Shown: positions 52,036 to 62,509 of the stretch, piece after piece
How the letters are laid out: every line of letters begins with the position of its first letter
Numbering within the stretch: the stretch's first letter is position 1
Source of the DNA: Magnetofaba australis IT-1
GTDB taxonomy: Bacteria; Pseudomonadota; Magnetococcia; Magnetococcales; Magnetococcaceae
Assembly: GCF_002109495.1 (NCBI RefSeq)
Contig: NZ_LVJN01000018.1
Span: 1 to 64,000 of the forward strand
Reading direction: 5' to 3'
DNA length: 64,000 bases
Position numbers and translations under genes: made by a program
The notes under the pieces: generated by a model
The model's input: the letters and a program-made list of their open reading frames with translations, nothing else
Databases searched by the model: none
Told to the model about the DNA's origin: nothing

Positions 52036-52073
52036 ACACAGTTCCCTATTCCTTTTTGCCAAGCGGTCGCGCC

Positions 52074-53267
52074 ATGGAAGAGTTCCATCTGATTCAGCGT
52101 CTTCCCCCCTACGTTTTCTCCGTGGTCAACGAGCTGAAATACGCCGCCCGGCAGCGTGGGGAGGATGTCATCGACTTCGGCATGGGCAATCCCGATCAGT
52201 CCACGCCCCAACACATTATTGATAAGCTGTGCGAAGCCGCCAAAGATGGCCGCAACCACCGCTATTCGCTCTCCCGCGGCATCAACGGTCTGCGCCGGGC
52301 GGTGTGCGCCTTCTATCAGCGCCGTTTTGACGTCGACCTGGACCCCAGCAGCGAAGCCATCGTCACCATCGGCTCCAAAGAGGGGCTGTCGCACCTGGCG
52401 CTGGCCATCACCGAGCCGGGCATGAACGTGGTGGTGCCCAGCCCCACCTATCCGATTCACGAATACAGCTTCATCATCGCCGGGGCCGACATCCTGCGCG
52501 TGCCCATCCACCGCGATCGCGACTTCTTCGAGGATCTGCAGAATGCAGTGGCGGACTGCTGGCCCACGCCCAAGGTGCTGCTGGTCAACTTCCCCTCCAA
52601 CCCCACCGCCCAGGTGGTGGATCTGGAGTTCTATCAGAAGGTGGTGGAGTTCGCCCGCGAGCACAAAATGTGGGTGATCTCCGATATCGCCTATTCCGAA
52701 ATCTGCTTCGACGACTACAAAGCGCCGAGCATCCTGCAAGTCCCCGGGGCCAAGGATCTGGCGGTGGAGTTCTATTCGCTCTCCAAAACCTACAACATGC
52801 CCGGCTGGCGGGTGGGCTTTGCGGTGGGCAATCAGACCCTGATCCACGCCTTGACGCGCATCAAGTCCTACCTGGACTACGGCATGTTCCAGCCCATCCA
52901 GATCGCCGCCACCGTGGCCCTCAACGGGCCGCAGGATTGCGTGGACGATATCGTCGCCATGTATAAGAGTCGCCGCGATGTGCTGTGCGACGGCCTGGCG
53001 GCGGCGGGGTGGAGTATCGAGCGGCCCAAAGCCTCCATGTTTGCCTGGGCGGAGATCCCTGAGGAGTTCAAGAAGATGGGCTCGCTGGAGTTCTCCAAAC
53101 TGCTGATCAAGGAGGCGCAGGTGGCGGTGAGCCCGGGGGTCGGCTTTGGCCGCTATGGCGATGACCATGTGCGCATCGCGCTGATTGAGAACGAACATCG
53201 CACGCGGCAGGCGATTCGCAGCATCAAACGCTTCCTCCATGCAGGCGGCGATACGCAGGCGGATTGA
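52074..53267 (+). CDS. alaC: AlaC-like PLP-dependent aminotransferase (alanine transaminase type)
   Basis: 397 residues, fold-type I aminotransferase. [22 protein letters not shown] at the N-terminus, [20 protein letters not shown]-binding [29 protein letters not shown], and the Schiff-base lysine in [19 protein letters not shown] are typical of the AlaC/AlaA group. It likely interconverts alanine and pyruvate with glutamate. hom follows after 61 bp, the common alaC-hom-thrC order, although thrC itself is replaced here by an ApgM-like gene. Start chosen at ATG 52074. Confidence 0.88.
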   Translation: MEEFHLIQRLPPYVFSVVNELKYAARQRGEDVIDFGMGNPDQSTPQHIIDKLCEAAKDGRNHRYSLSRGINGLRRAVCAFYQRRFDVDLDPSSEAIVTIGSKEGLSHLALAITEPGMNVVVPSPTYPIHEYSFIIAGADILRVPIHRDRDFFEDLQNAVADCWPTPKVLLVNFPSNPTAQVVDLEFYQKVVEFAREHKMWVISDIAYSEICFDDYKAPSILQVPGAKDLAVEFYSLSKTYNMPGWRVGFAVGNQTLIHALTRIKSYLDYGMFQPIQIAATVALNGPQDCVDDIVAMYKSRRDVLCDGLAAAGWSIERPKASMFAWAEIPEEFKKMGSLEFSKLLIKEAQVAVSPGVGFGRYGDDHVRIALIENEHRTRQAIRSIKRFLHAGGDTQAD

Positions 53268-53328
53268 GCCAGTCGGGATTGAGTCGAAAGCGACCGGCCA
53301 GCGGCGTCGGCGCGCAATGGAGAGCGGT

Positions 53329-54642
53329 ATGCAGACGTTACGAGTGGGGATTCTGGGCTTTGGCACGGTGGGACGCGGGGTGGCGCGCATGCTGCGCGAT
53401 CAGGCCGACATCCTGCAACAGCGCGCAGGCGTCGCCCTGCAGCTCACCGCCATCGCCACCCGCACCCCGGGGCGGGATCGCGGCATTCCCCTGGATGGCG
53501 TGACGTTGACCGACGATGCGGCGCGGGTGACCGCTGGCGATGACGTGGACGTGGTGTGTGAACTGATCGGCGGGCTCGACCCCGCCGAATCCCTGGTGCG
53601 CGACGCCCTGGGCAACGGCAAGCATGTGGTCACCGCCAACAAGGCGCTCATCGCCGAGCGCGGCAATGGGCTGATCGAACTGGCCGCCGCCAACAATTGC
53701 GAACTGCTGTTCGAGGCCTCCACCGCTGGCGCCATCCCCATCATCAAGGCGCTGCGCGAATCCCTGGCGGGCAACCGCATCAACCGCATTCAGGGCATTC
53801 TCAACGGCACCTGCAACTATATCCTCACCGAGATGCGCGAAAAGGGGCTGCCCTACGAGCAGGTGCTGGCCGAAGCGCAGCGTCTGGGCTACGCCGAGGC
53901 TGATCCCACCTTTGACGTGGGCGGATTCGACGCCGCGCACAAGCTGACGATTCTGGCGGCCATCGGCTTTGGTATCCCGCTCTCTTACGACAAGATTCAG
54001 GTGGAGGGCATCGCCGAGATCTCCGACGTGGATATCGCCTGGGCCACCGAGATGGGCTACCGCATCAAACTGCTGGGCATCGCCAATCGCGTGGATGGTG
54101 AAGTGGAGCTGCGGGTGCAGCCGACCCTGGTTGCGGCGAACTCCATGCTGGGCGCGGTGGAGGGCGTATTCAACGCCGTGCGCGTGGAGGGCGACTTCTC
54201 CGGTCCCACCCTCTACTACGGGCGCGGCGCGGGCGAAGAGCCCACCGCCAGCGCGGTGGTGGCGGATCTGGTGGATATCGCGCGCAATATCAAATCCGGC
54301 GGCGCCGCCGGACGCACCCCGCTGCTGGGGGCGCCGCTGGCGGATCTGAGCGCGCCGGTGTTCCGCTCTCCCGGCGAGCACTTCGGCGCCTACTACCTGC
54401 GCCTGTCGGTGATCGACAAACCCGGCGTGCTGGCCGACATCACCGCCCTGCTGAAAAAGCACGATATCTCCATCGACGCTCTGGTGCAGCGCGGCCGTTC
54501 CCCCAACGAGGCGGTGCCGCTGGTGATGGTGACCCACGAGGCGCGCGAGGCGCAGATGCTGGCGTGCCTGGCGGAGATCGAGCAGTTGCCGCTGGTGGAG
54601 AGCAAAGCGCACATGATCCGCATCGAGGAAGACGCGGCCTAA
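53329..54642 (+). CDS. hom: Homoserine dehydrogenase
   Basis: 437 residues. Rossmann motif VGILGFGTVGRGVARML; substrate region VVTANKALIAERG; the signature ASTAGAIPIIKALRESLAGNRINRIQGILNGTCNYILTEM; YAEADPTFDVGGFDAAHKLTILA; and a C-terminal ACT domain (YYLRLSVIDKPGVLADITALLKKHDISIDAL) that usually gives threonine feedback. It reduces aspartate semialdehyde to homoserine. ATG 53329 has GGAGAG just upstream; ATG 53317 and longer frames are less supported. Confidence 0.97.
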   Translation: MQTLRVGILGFGTVGRGVARMLRDQADILQQRAGVALQLTAIATRTPGRDRGIPLDGVTLTDDAARVTAGDDVDVVCELIGGLDPAESLVRDALGNGKHVVTANKALIAERGNGLIELAAANNCELLFEASTAGAIPIIKALRESLAGNRINRIQGILNGTCNYILTEMREKGLPYEQVLAEAQRLGYAEADPTFDVGGFDAAHKLTILAAIGFGIPLSYDKIQVEGIAEISDVDIAWATEMGYRIKLLGIANRVDGEVELRVQPTLVAANSMLGAVEGVFNAVRVEGDFSGPTLYYGRGAGEEPTASAVVADLVDIARNIKSGGAAGRTPLLGAPLADLSAPVFRSPGEHFGAYYLRLSVIDKPGVLADITALLKKHDISIDALVQRGRSPNEAVPLVMVTHEAREAQMLACLAEIEQLPLVESKAHMIRIEEDAA

Positions 54643-54660
54643 ACGCCCAAGGAGGCTCCC

Positions 54661-55812
54661 ATGGGCGTGCTGGCGCTGGTGGAGGGGGGGCGACGCATCC
54701 CCGATGAGAGCGCGACGGCGCCTGCGGACCCTGCGCTGGCGGAGTTGGCCGCGCTGGGCGCAACCGGCCGCGTGGATCTGGCGCGCGCCGATGAGCCGCC
54801 GGAGGCCCTGGGCGCGCTGGCGCGCCTGTTGGGACTGTCCGCCCCCAGCGGCATGCTGGCCAATGGCTGGTTCGCCGCCCGCGATGCCGATGCGGTCTCT
54901 GATGACGCTGCGGGCGTGTGGGCGCGGGTGGGCTTCACCCACTGGTCGCGCAAGCGCGAGGATCTGCTGTTTCTCTCCCCCGAGCGGGTCGCCCTGACCC
55001 CGCAGGAGGCGGCGACGCTCGCCGCCGATTTCGCCGACGAACTGGCCGTGGACGGCTGGCGCATCGCCGCCGTGCTGGACGATGGCTGGGTTATCGCGCA
55101 CCCTGAGCCGCTCACGCTGGATCCCATCGTCCCTGCGCCCCTGCTGGAGGGACTCTCTGGCCGCGACGCCCTGCCCACCGGGCCCGACGCCAAACGTTTG
55201 AGCCAACTCCTCACCACCATCCAGATGCTGCTCGCGCGTCACCCCATCAATGCAACCCGCAAGAGCCAGGGGCGCATGCCGCTCAATACGCCGTGGATCT
55301 GGGGCGTGGGCGGCGCGCCGGATCTGACCGGCGCGCTGTCGCTGACCGGCGGGCTGCTGCTCAGTGACGATCCGGCGGCGCGCGGCTTGGGGCGCTTCTG
55401 CGGCATGCAGGCCGCTGCGCTCAATGAGTCGCAACCGGACTGGGGCGGCTGGGCGCAGCAATGCGCTGAAGCGGGGGCGAACGGCCCGGTGATTGTGCAC
55501 CTGCGCGCACCGGCGCTGCTGGCGCGGCATGGCGATTGGGCGGGGTGGGCGGCGCGATTGAGCGCTTTCCAGGTTGAGTTTCTACCGCCTCTCAGGCAGG
55601 CGTTGGCGCGCTCTGGGGCCAGCCTGACCCTGTGCAGCGCCTATGATCTGGACGCGGCGGGCGGGCGCGGTCTGCGCCAAGAGACGATTTGGGTGCGCGC
55701 CAGCGGTCAGACGCTCATGGCCAAGCGGCGCTTCTGGCATCGACGTCTGCCTGGGGAGGGGGAGAGCCTCAGCGGCGAGGCGTTGGGGCGATCGGCGCTG
55801 GAATCGCCATGA
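54661..55812 (+). CDS. ApgM-like phosphoglycerate mutase-family protein, probably catalytically degenerate
   Basis: 383 residues. MGVLALVEGGRRIPDES opens the frame. PTGPDAKRLSQLLTTIQMLLARHPINATRKSQGRMPLNTPWIWGVGGAP matches the conserved core of 2,3-bisphosphoglycerate-independent PGM (archaeal type) relatives found near hom in several proteobacteria. The N-terminal metal-binding DG-x-GD motif of true enzymes is not visible, so the role may be regulatory or structural. The LTLCSAYDLDAAGG region near the C-terminus is conserved-looking. It lies 18 bp after hom, likely in the same operon. Confidence 0.65.
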   Translation: MGVLALVEGGRRIPDESATAPADPALAELAALGATGRVDLARADEPPEALGALARLLGLSAPSGMLANGWFAARDADAVSDDAAGVWARVGFTHWSRKREDLLFLSPERVALTPQEAATLAADFADELAVDGWRIAAVLDDGWVIAHPEPLTLDPIVPAPLLEGLSGRDALPTGPDAKRLSQLLTTIQMLLARHPINATRKSQGRMPLNTPWIWGVGGAPDLTGALSLTGGLLLSDDPAARGLGRFCGMQAAALNESQPDWGGWAQQCAEAGANGPVIVHLRAPALLARHGDWAGWAARLSAFQVEFLPPLRQALARSGASLTLCSAYDLDAAGGRGLRQETIWVRASGQTLMAKRRFWHRRLPGEGESLSGEALGRSALESP

Positions 55813-55846
55813 ATGGCCTCTATGCGCCAAATTGTCCAAGTTATGG

Positions 55847-55875
55847 TTGAGATGCGCGGTGCGGGGCGCTACACT
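55847..55875 (+). promoter_or_regulatory. Sigma-70-type promoter for rsmD-coaD
   Basis: TTGAGA (-35, 55847-55852), 17-bp spacer, TACACT (-10, 55870-55875). Transcription would start near 55882, about 50 nt before the rsmD ATG. Confidence 0.6.
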
Positions 55876-55931
55876 GCCGCCTCCCGAATAAGCCGGAGTT
55901 TTGCGCCATTGCCGCAGGAGCGGATGCGCCC

Positions 55932-56537
55932 ATGCTGAAGATCACCGCCGGACAGGCGCGCGGGCGCAAGCTGAAATCGCCCCCCGGGCGCGATGTGCGC
56001 CCCACCCCGGTGCGGGTGCGTGAGGCGCTGTTTAACATGCTCGGCGCCGCGTTTGTGCGCGATGCTCGCATGCTGGAGCTATTCGCCGGATCCGGGGTGA
56101 TGGGCATGGAGGCGCTCAGTCGCGGCGCGGCGCAGGTGTGCTCTGTGGAGCGCGATAACGCCACCCTGAAGCTGCTGGGTGAGAATCTGGCCCTGTGCGG
56201 CTTTGCCGATCAGGCGCGCTTGGTGCGCGGTTCGGCGGTGGCCGAGAGCGTGCTGCGGCAGACTTTGAGCGCTGCGCCTGAAGGCTTTGATCTGCTGTTT
56301 CTCGACCCCCCCTATGGGCAGGGGTTGGCGCAGCAGGCGGTGGATCTGGTCGCCCGGCTGAATCTGCTGCGCGATGGCGCGGTGGCGGTGGCGGAACATG
56401 AGCGCGGCGCGAGCGTGCTGGCGCCGAGCCCCGCATGGCGTCTGTGGCAGACCCGCGAGTATGGGCAAACCGCGGTCACCTTGTGGTGCGTGGGTCGTGA
56501 GAACAGCGATTTGGAGTCATCCCCCGATCATGAGTAA
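55932..56537 (+). CDS. rsmD: 16S rRNA (guanine966-N2)-methyltransferase
   Basis: 201 residues. ITAGQARGRKLKSP and DVRPTPVRVREALFNML are the RsmD N-terminus. LELFAGSGVMGMEALSRGA binds SAM, and LLFLDPPYGQGLAQQAV carries the catalytic DPPY motif. It methylates the 16S rRNA at G966. The stop lies within the start of coaD (overlap of 8 nt), the usual rsmD-coaD pair. Confidence 0.95.
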   Translation: MLKITAGQARGRKLKSPPGRDVRPTPVRVREALFNMLGAAFVRDARMLELFAGSGVMGMEALSRGAAQVCSVERDNATLKLLGENLALCGFADQARLVRGSAVAESVLRQTLSAAPEGFDLLFLDPPYGQGLAQQAVDLVARLNLLRDGAVAVAEHERGASVLAPSPAWRLWQTREYGQTAVTLWCVGRENSDLESSPDHE

Positions 56538-57018
56538 TTCCGCGCGCATCGCCATCTACGCCGGCTCCTTCGACCCCATCACCCTGGGGCATCTGGATAT
56601 CATCAAACGCGGCGCCGCGCTGTTCGACACCCTGGTGGTCGGGGTGGCGGTCAATCGCTCCAAAAAGACCCTCTTCTCCGCCGAGCAGCGTCTGGACCAT
56701 GTGACCCGCGCGGTGGCGGATCTGCCCAATGTGCATGTGCGCCGCATCGACGGCCTGCTGGTGCAGTTCGCCAAATCCATGGGCGCCCAGGCGCTGCTGC
56801 GTGGGCTGCGAGTGATGACCGACTTCGAGTACGAATTTCAGATGGCGGCCATGAATCGGCAACTGGCCCCGTCTCTGGAGACGCTGTTCCTCACCGCTGA
56901 GGAGTCCACCACCTTCATCTCTTCGAGCATGATCAAGGAGATCGCCTGCAACGGCGGCGATGTGACGCCGTTTGTGCCGGCTCTGGTGATCGACGATCTG
57001 CGCGCCGCCTGCGTCTGA
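56530..57018 (+). CDS. coaD: Phosphopantetheine adenylyltransferase
   Basis: 162 residues. AIYAGSFDPITLGHLDIIKRGA contains the nucleotidyltransferase HxGH-type motif (LGHLD), and TFISSSMIKEIACNGGDVTPFVP holds the ISSSxIK signature. GLRVMTDFEYEFQMAAMNR is conserved. It makes dephospho-CoA from phosphopantetheine and ATP. The ATG at 56530 overlaps the end of rsmD. Confidence 0.97.
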   Translation: MSNSARIAIYAGSFDPITLGHLDIIKRGAALFDTLVVGVAVNRSKKTLFSAEQRLDHVTRAVADLPNVHVRRIDGLLVQFAKSMGAQALLRGLRVMTDFEYEFQMAAMNRQLAPSLETLFLTAEESTTFISSSMIKEIACNGGDVTPFVPALVIDDLRAACV

Positions 57019-57200
57019 TTGCAGACATTGGCGGGAACCGCAAAGCGCAAAAATCCCTCCAATGAAGACAGAAGCTTAAACCGTTGTTTGCGGAATGGGT
57101 TTCCCTTTGGGGCGCAGACCGGCTATTGTTGTGGCCGTTTTGCAGCGCCCAATCCAGCACTTGGCCCCATCCAGACTAGGTTGTTGTGGAAGGTTCGGCA

Positions 57201-58532
57201 TTGAAACGTCTGTACGTCAAGACATTCGGTTGCCAGATGAACGCCTACGACTCCGCGCGTATGGCCGATCTGTTGGGCGAAGATGGCGGCTATGTCGCCA
57301 CCGAAGAGCCCACCCAAGCCGATCTGATCATTCTCAATACTTGCCATATTCGCGAGAAGGCCGAGGACAAACTGTTCTCGGAGTTGGGCCGTCTGCGCTT
57401 TGAATCCACCAATCGCGGCGCCATCATCGCCGTGGGCGGTTGCGTGGGGCAGGCCGCCGGCGCGGAGATCTTCAAACGCGCCCCCTACGTGCGCATGGTG
57501 TTCGGCCCGCAGAACTATCACAAGCTGCCGCAGATGCTGGCCCGCGCCGAAGCGGGGGAACAGCGCATCCTGGCCGACGATATCCCCGCAGTGGACAAAT
57601 TCGATAATCTACCCGGCGCCCAGGCCCACGGCGTGGCCGCCTCGGTGGCGGTGCAGGAGGGGTGCGACAAATTCTGCACCTTCTGCGTGGTGCCCTACAC
57701 CCGCGGACGCGAGTGGTCGCGTCCGGTGGCCGACGTGCTCGCCGAAACCGAATCCCTCGCCGCTCAAGGCGTGCGTGAGATCCTCCTGCTGGGGCAGAAC
57801 GTCAACGCCTATGAGGCCGATGACGCCGACGGCGTGAGCCACGACCTGGCGCTGCTGATCCGCCGCGTGGCCCTCATCGACGGCATCGAGCGCATCCGCT
57901 TCGTCACCTCCCACCCGGCGGATATGAACGACGATCTGGTGGAGGTGTTCGCCGACGTCCCGCAACTCTGCTCCTATCTGCACCTGCCCATTCAGAGCGG
58001 TTCCGATGCGGTGCTGGAGGCGATGGAGCGCGGCCACACGGTGGCCGAGTATGAAGCCTGGATCGCCAAATTGCGCGCCGCGCGCCCCGATATCGCCATC
58101 GCCACCGATCTGATCGTCGGCTTCCCCGGCGAGACCGAAGCGCAGTTCGAGCAGACCTTGGAGCTGGCCGAACGGGTGCGCTATGACCACGCCTATTCGT
58201 TCAAATACTCCGCCCGCCCCGGCACACCCGCCGCGCAATTGCCCGATCAATTGCCCGAAGCGGTGAAGGAAGAGCGGCTGGCGCGGTTGCAAGCGCGCCT
58301 GAACCAGATTCAACTGGAGAATAATCGCGCGCAGATCGGGCGCGTGGAGAACGTTTTGGTGGAAGGGTGGTCCAAGCGCGGCGAAGGCGAACTCTCCGGA
58401 CGCACCTCGGGTCTGCGCCGGGTCAACTTCCCGGGCCGCGCCGAGTGGATCGGTCAAACCGTGGCGGTGACCATTACCGAAGGCTTGCCCAACAGTCTCA
58501 AAGGCCGCATCGCAGAGGATGCGGCGGCGTGA
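57201..58532 (+). CDS. miaB: tRNA-2-methylthio-N6-dimethylallyladenosine synthase
   Basis: 443 residues from TTG 57201 (MKRLYVKTFGCQMN), chosen because GGAAGG lies 7 nt upstream; GTG 57186 is the alternative. N-terminal UPF0004 domain with three cluster cysteines (FGCQMN, NTCHIREKAEDK, GGCVGQ). Radical SAM motif CDKFCTFCVVPYTRGRE. Then FVTSHPADMND, LHLPIQSGSDAVLEAMERGHT and a C-terminal TRAM domain. It methylthiolates A37 of tRNAs. Directly upstream of phoH, a frequent pairing. Confidence 0.96.
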   Translation: MKRLYVKTFGCQMNAYDSARMADLLGEDGGYVATEEPTQADLIILNTCHIREKAEDKLFSELGRLRFESTNRGAIIAVGGCVGQAAGAEIFKRAPYVRMVFGPQNYHKLPQMLARAEAGEQRILADDIPAVDKFDNLPGAQAHGVAASVAVQEGCDKFCTFCVVPYTRGREWSRPVADVLAETESLAAQGVREILLLGQNVNAYEADDADGVSHDLALLIRRVALIDGIERIRFVTSHPADMNDDLVEVFADVPQLCSYLHLPIQSGSDAVLEAMERGHTVAEYEAWIAKLRAARPDIAIATDLIVGFPGETEAQFEQTLELAERVRYDHAYSFKYSARPGTPAAQLPDQLPEAVKEERLARLQARLNQIQLENNRAQIGRVENVLVEGWSKRGEGELSGRTSGLRRVNFPGRAEWIGQTVAVTITEGLPNSLKGRIAEDAAA

Positions 58533-58549
58533 GCGAAACGAAGGACAGT

Positions 58550-59536
58550 ATGGCCAAACAGCCCCATTCAGAAAAATTGAGTTTCCCGGATAATGGCTTG
58601 GCCATTGTTCTGTTTGGCGAAGCGGATGCGCATCTGCGTCTGATCGAGCATCAACTGGGGGTGGTGATCAGCCCGCGCGGCAACGCCCTGGCGCTCACCG
58701 GGCGCAAGTCCGCCATCAAAAAGACGCGTCAGCTGCTCACCGAACTCTACGCCATGCTCGAGCGCGGCGAGACGGTGGATCTGCACCGGGTGGAGGATGG
58801 CCTCAAGGCGATGACCGAAGAGACCGACCTGGGCGACGTCTACGCCTCGGAGCTGCTGATCAAGACCCCCAAGCGCAATATCTATCCGCGCAACGCCCGT
58901 CAGGCGGCCTACATCGAGTCGATCCTCACCGCCGATATGACCTTCGCCATCGGTCCGGCGGGCACCGGCAAGACCTATCTGGCGGTGGCGGCGGCGGTGT
59001 CGGCCTACCTGGAGGGGCGCGTGGGGCGCATCATTCTCACCCGTCCGGCGGTGGAGGCGGGCGAGCGGCTGGGTTTCCTGCCCGGCGACCTGCAAGCCAA
59101 AGTCGACCCCTATCTGCGCCCCCTCTACGACGCCCTGTATGACATGCTGGGCGGCGAGAAGGTGGAGAAGCTCACCGCCCAGGGGGTGTTGGAGATCGCG
59201 CCGCTGGCCTACATGCGCGGGCGCACCCTGGAGGAGGCGTTCATCATCCTCGACGAAGGCCAGAACACCACCCCCGAGCAGATGAAGATGTTCCTCACCC
59301 GTCTGGGCGAGGGCTCGAAAATGGTGATCTCCGGCGACGTCACCCAGATCGACCTGCCCGCCGGGCAGATGTCTGGTCTGGTGCAGGCGCTGGCGGTGCT
59401 CAAAGGGGTGAAGGATATCCGCACCGCCGTGTTCACCGCCCGCGACGTGGTGCGCCACGGTCTGGTGGAGAAGATCGTGCGCGCCTACGAGGCCGATAGC
59501 TCCTCCAGCCGCTCCGGCAAGGGCGGTAAGGGATAA
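58550..59536 (+). CDS. ybeZ: PhoH-family ATPase (YbeZ-like)
   Basis: 328 residues. N-terminal KH-like region (VVISPRGNALALTGRKSAIKKTRQLL), Walker A IGPAGTGKTYLAVAAAV (about 140), Walker B FIILDEGQNTTPEQMKMFLTRLG, and motif VISGDVTQIDLPAGQMSGL. PhoH/YbeZ partners YbeY, encoded two genes downstream. An RNA helicase-like role is proposed for the family. A Ser/Gly/Lys-rich tail ends it. ATG 58550 with GAAGGA upstream. Confidence 0.94.
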   Translation: MAKQPHSEKLSFPDNGLAIVLFGEADAHLRLIEHQLGVVISPRGNALALTGRKSAIKKTRQLLTELYAMLERGETVDLHRVEDGLKAMTEETDLGDVYASELLIKTPKRNIYPRNARQAAYIESILTADMTFAIGPAGTGKTYLAVAAAVSAYLEGRVGRIILTRPAVEAGERLGFLPGDLQAKVDPYLRPLYDALYDMLGGEKVEKLTAQGVLEIAPLAYMRGRTLEEAFIILDEGQNTTPEQMKMFLTRLGEGSKMVISGDVTQIDLPAGQMSGLVQALAVLKGVKDIRTAVFTARDVVRHGLVEKIVRAYEADSSSSRSGKGGKG

Positions 59537-59583
59537 CGGAGTCAACCGCATGATGACGCATATGCACCATGGAGAGCGACGTC

Positions 59584-62037
59584 ATGACAACGCATGAACG
59601 CAATGTCGGCCATTTGAGCGGCCGTGGGCAACGTCAGTGGGATCCGCTGGGCGGCGTGCGCGCCTGGATTGCGCGTTCGCGCAAGCCCGATCCACTGTTC
59701 TTCCTGCTGCTGGTCGCGGTCCTGACCATCATCTATTCGCCCCTGGCGCTGCGCCCCAACTATCAGCCGGAAGTGGGCGAGGTTTCCGCGCGCAACATCA
59801 AGGCCGACCGCGAGTTGCTGCTGGAGGACTACATCGCCACAGCGCAGCGCCGTCAGCAGGCGTTCCACAGCGTGCGCCCGGTGTTCGACTGGGATCCAGG
59901 CATGGCCGAGATGCTGGCCAACCGTTTCCAGGGCGCGTTGGTGGCGCTGGAGAAGCTGGCCCGCGCCGCCGATGCCGATGAGAGCCGCGAGAGCGTACGC
60001 GCCAAGTTCAACCAGGGCCGCGACCGCCCCATCTCTCTGGCCGCCTTTAACGCCCTGATGGAGATGGGCGGGCTGATGCGCGAACTGACGCCGGGCGAGA
60101 CGGCGAAAGTCCCCGATCAGCCGCCGCAGTCGGTGGGCGCGGATGCGGTGCTGGCCACGGCGCTGAATCCGGGTTTCGCCACTTTGCGGCAACGTCTGCT
60201 CAATTGGCTCAAACCGCTGGCGCGGCAGAAGATCGTCAGCGGGCCTGAGACGATCAAGGATGTGCAACGCCATGAGAGTGTGGCGATTCCGCTGGATGGC
60301 GGCCCTGAAGAGAAGCTGGTGGCCGGTGAAGGGGTAATCGATCTCCAGGCGTTCCGCGAGCAGTTGGCGCGCTCGGCCAATGAGCACTTCAACGATATGC
60401 CCGGCGCGCTGCGCAAATGGATTCTGACCGAAGCGCAGAGCCTGGCGCGGCCCAACCTCAACGCCAACCTGGCGGAGACCAAAAATCGCCGCAAACAGGC
60501 GGTGGAGGCGGTGGAGCCGGTCTATCTGAGCGTGCGCCGCGGGCAGATGGTGCTGCGCGAAGGTGAACTGGTCACCGAAGACGCCTACCGCAAAGTGCAG
60601 GCCCTCAACGCCGAGCGCTGGAATGTGGGGCTGCTGCTGCGCATTGGCGGTTTGGCGCTGGCGCTGGCCATGTTCCTGTGGCTGGGGCGCTCCTTCCTGT
60701 TGCGCACCTCGCCCAAATTCCCCCATGACAAGAAGACCGTCTATCTGCTGGGCGGACTGTTGGCCATCACCGCATTGGCGGGCGCGGTGTCCCACGCCGT
60801 GGGGCAGGGGGTGGCGGGGCTGTTCCTGTGGAACGAGCGCATGATCAACTACATGCCGCCCGTCGCCCTGGGCGCGGCCATGGCTTCATTGATGGTGGGC
60901 GCGCGCTCCGGTCTGCCCGGCGGCGCGCTGGTGGTGGGCACGGCGCTCTCCTTCCTCACCGCCCTGGCGTCGGAGGGCGGCTTGCCGCTGTTCCTCTATT
61001 TCCTCATCGGCTCGCTGGTGGGGGGCACTTGTCTGCGTTCCAGTCGACACCGTTTTGACGTGTTGCGCGCCGGGGCCACCATCGGCTTTGCGCAGATGGC
61101 GGCGATCCCCGCTGTGGAAGCGCTGGCGGGACACGCCCCCAGCCTCGATTGGCTGTTGGGCATGGGCATGGCGCTGGTGAGCGGTCTGCTGGTGGGACTG
61201 CTGGCGCTGGCGCTGATTCCGCTGTTTGAGTCGCTGTTCCGCGTGGCCACCGATTCGCGCTTGATGGAGCTGGCCTCCGGCGACCATCCGCTGCTCAAGC
61301 AGCTCTCCCTGCGCACCCCGGGCACCTATCACCACAGCGTGATGATGGGCAACCTGGCCGAAGCCGCCGCCGAGAGCATCGGCGCTAATCCGCTGCTGGC
61401 GCGGGTGATGGCGCTCTACCACGACGTTGGCAAAATGAGTAAGCCGCAGTACTTCGTGGAGAACCAGTCCGGCGAGAATCGCCATGATCATCTGGCGCCG
61501 TCGATGTCGGCCAAGATCATCATGGGCCACGTCAAGGATGGCGTGGAGTTGGCGCGCCAATACAAACTGGGCGACCACATTATTGAAGCGATCACCACCC
61601 ACCAGGGCAACACGGTGTTGCAGTTTTTCTACAACAAGGCCTTGAACGAAGCCTCCAAGCGCGGCGATAACGTCTCGCCGGAGGATTATCGTTACCCCGG
61701 GCCGCTGCCGCAGAGCCGCGAAGCGGGCATCCTGATGATCGCCGATTCGGTGGAGGCGGCGGCGCGCACCCTCAAAAATCCGGCTCCGGCGCAGATTGCG
61801 GCGTTGGTCAAGCGCCTCATCGATAGCAAAATCGCCGATGGTCAGTTGGATGATTGCCATCTGACCCTGCGCGAATTGGCGCAGGTGGAGGACGCTTTTG
61901 TGCGTGTGCTGACGCTGGGCTTCTACCACCGCCGCATCGCCTATCCGGACCAAGTGAAGAAGGTCCCGTCCACCGCTGAGGAGTCGCGCAATGGCGCAAA
62001 CGCTGGTAAGCCGCGTCCATCCAGCATGGCCGCCTGA
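59584..62037 (+). CDS. pgpH: 7TM-HD phosphohydrolase, PgpH-like
   Basis: About 817 residues from ATG 59584 (GGAGAG upstream); ATG 59569 is in frame. One N-terminal TM ([15 protein letters not shown]), a large extracytoplasmic 7TMR-HDED domain (about 40-340), then about seven TM helices ([53 protein letters not shown]). The cytoplasmic HD domain has [25 protein letters not shown] and [13 protein letters not shown] with the metal-binding His/HD pair. PgpH homologues hydrolyse c-di-AMP, but whether this lineage uses c-di-AMP is not shown here. It overlaps ybeY by 47 nt. Confidence 0.93.
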   Translation: MTTHERNVGHLSGRGQRQWDPLGGVRAWIARSRKPDPLFFLLLVAVLTIIYSPLALRPNYQPEVGEVSARNIKADRELLLEDYIATAQRRQQAFHSVRPVFDWDPGMAEMLANRFQGALVALEKLARAADADESRESVRAKFNQGRDRPISLAAFNALMEMGGLMRELTPGETAKVPDQPPQSVGADAVLATALNPGFATLRQRLLNWLKPLARQKIVSGPETIKDVQRHESVAIPLDGGPEEKLVAGEGVIDLQAFREQLARSANEHFNDMPGALRKWILTEAQSLARPNLNANLAETKNRRKQAVEAVEPVYLSVRRGQMVLREGELVTEDAYRKVQALNAERWNVGLLLRIGGLALALAMFLWLGRSFLLRTSPKFPHDKKTVYLLGGLLAITALAGAVSHAVGQGVAGLFLWNERMINYMPPVALGAAMASLMVGARSGLPGGALVVGTALSFLTALASEGGLPLFLYFLIGSLVGGTCLRSSRHRFDVLRAGATIGFAQMAAIPAVEALAGHAPSLDWLLGMGMALVSGLLVGLLALALIPLFESLFRVATDSRLMELASGDHPLLKQLSLRTPGTYHHSVMMGNLAEAAAESIGANPLLARVMALYHDVGKMSKPQYFVENQSGENRHDHLAPSMSAKIIMGHVKDGVELARQYKLGDHIIEAITTHQGNTVLQFFYNKALNEASKRGDNVSPEDYRYPGPLPQSREAGILMIADSVEAAARTLKNPAPAQIAALVKRLIDSKIADGQLDDCHLTLRELAQVEDAFVRVLTLGFYHRRIAYPDQVKKVPSTAEESRNGANAGKPRPSSMAA

Positions 62038-62509
62038 GTTTGAAGAGGTCGCCGTCCAGTGTGTGGCGGCGACGCTGGCGGTGTGGGGCGAAGCGCTGAC
62101 GGCCCAAGGGGCCTCCACGCGCGCCATTGAGGGGCGGGAGGTGAGCGTGGCGCTCTCCGATGACGCCGAAGTGCGCGCGCTCAACGCCGAGTATCGCGGC
62201 AAGGACAAATCCACCAATGTGCTCTCCTTCGCCATGGACGATGGCGAGGAGGAGATGCTGGAAGACTTCCCCGAGCTGCCGGGGGAGGATTTCCCCTTGG
62301 GCGACATCATCCTGGCCTATGAGACCGTGGCGCGGGAGGCTGAAGAGCGCGGCATCACCTTGGAGGCGCATACGCGCCATCTGGTGGTGCACGGAACTCT
62401 GCACTTGCTGGGGCTCGATCACGAACGCAGCGACGCTGAAGCTGAAGAGCAGGAGAACTGGGAGCGCACTGTGCTTGCTACCATGGGGCTGCCGGACCCC
62501 TATGCGTGA
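61991..62509 (+). CDS. ybeY: Endoribonuclease / rRNA maturation factor YbeY
   Basis: 172 residues. [17 protein letters not shown] and [26 protein letters not shown] carry the diagnostic HGxLHLxGyDH zinc motif with three His. It acts in 16S rRNA 3'-end processing and 70S quality control. The ATG at 61991 has GAGGAG upstream and lies inside the pgpH end. The stop overlaps the lnt start. The gene corC that usually separates ybeY from lnt is not present. Confidence 0.96.
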   Translation: MAQTLVSRVHPAWPPEFEEVAVQCVAATLAVWGEALTAQGASTRAIEGREVSVALSDDAEVRALNAEYRGKDKSTNVLSFAMDDGEEEMLEDFPELPGEDFPLGDIILAYETVAREAEERGITLEAHTRHLVVHGTLHLLGLDHERSDAEAEEQENWERTVLATMGLPDPYA

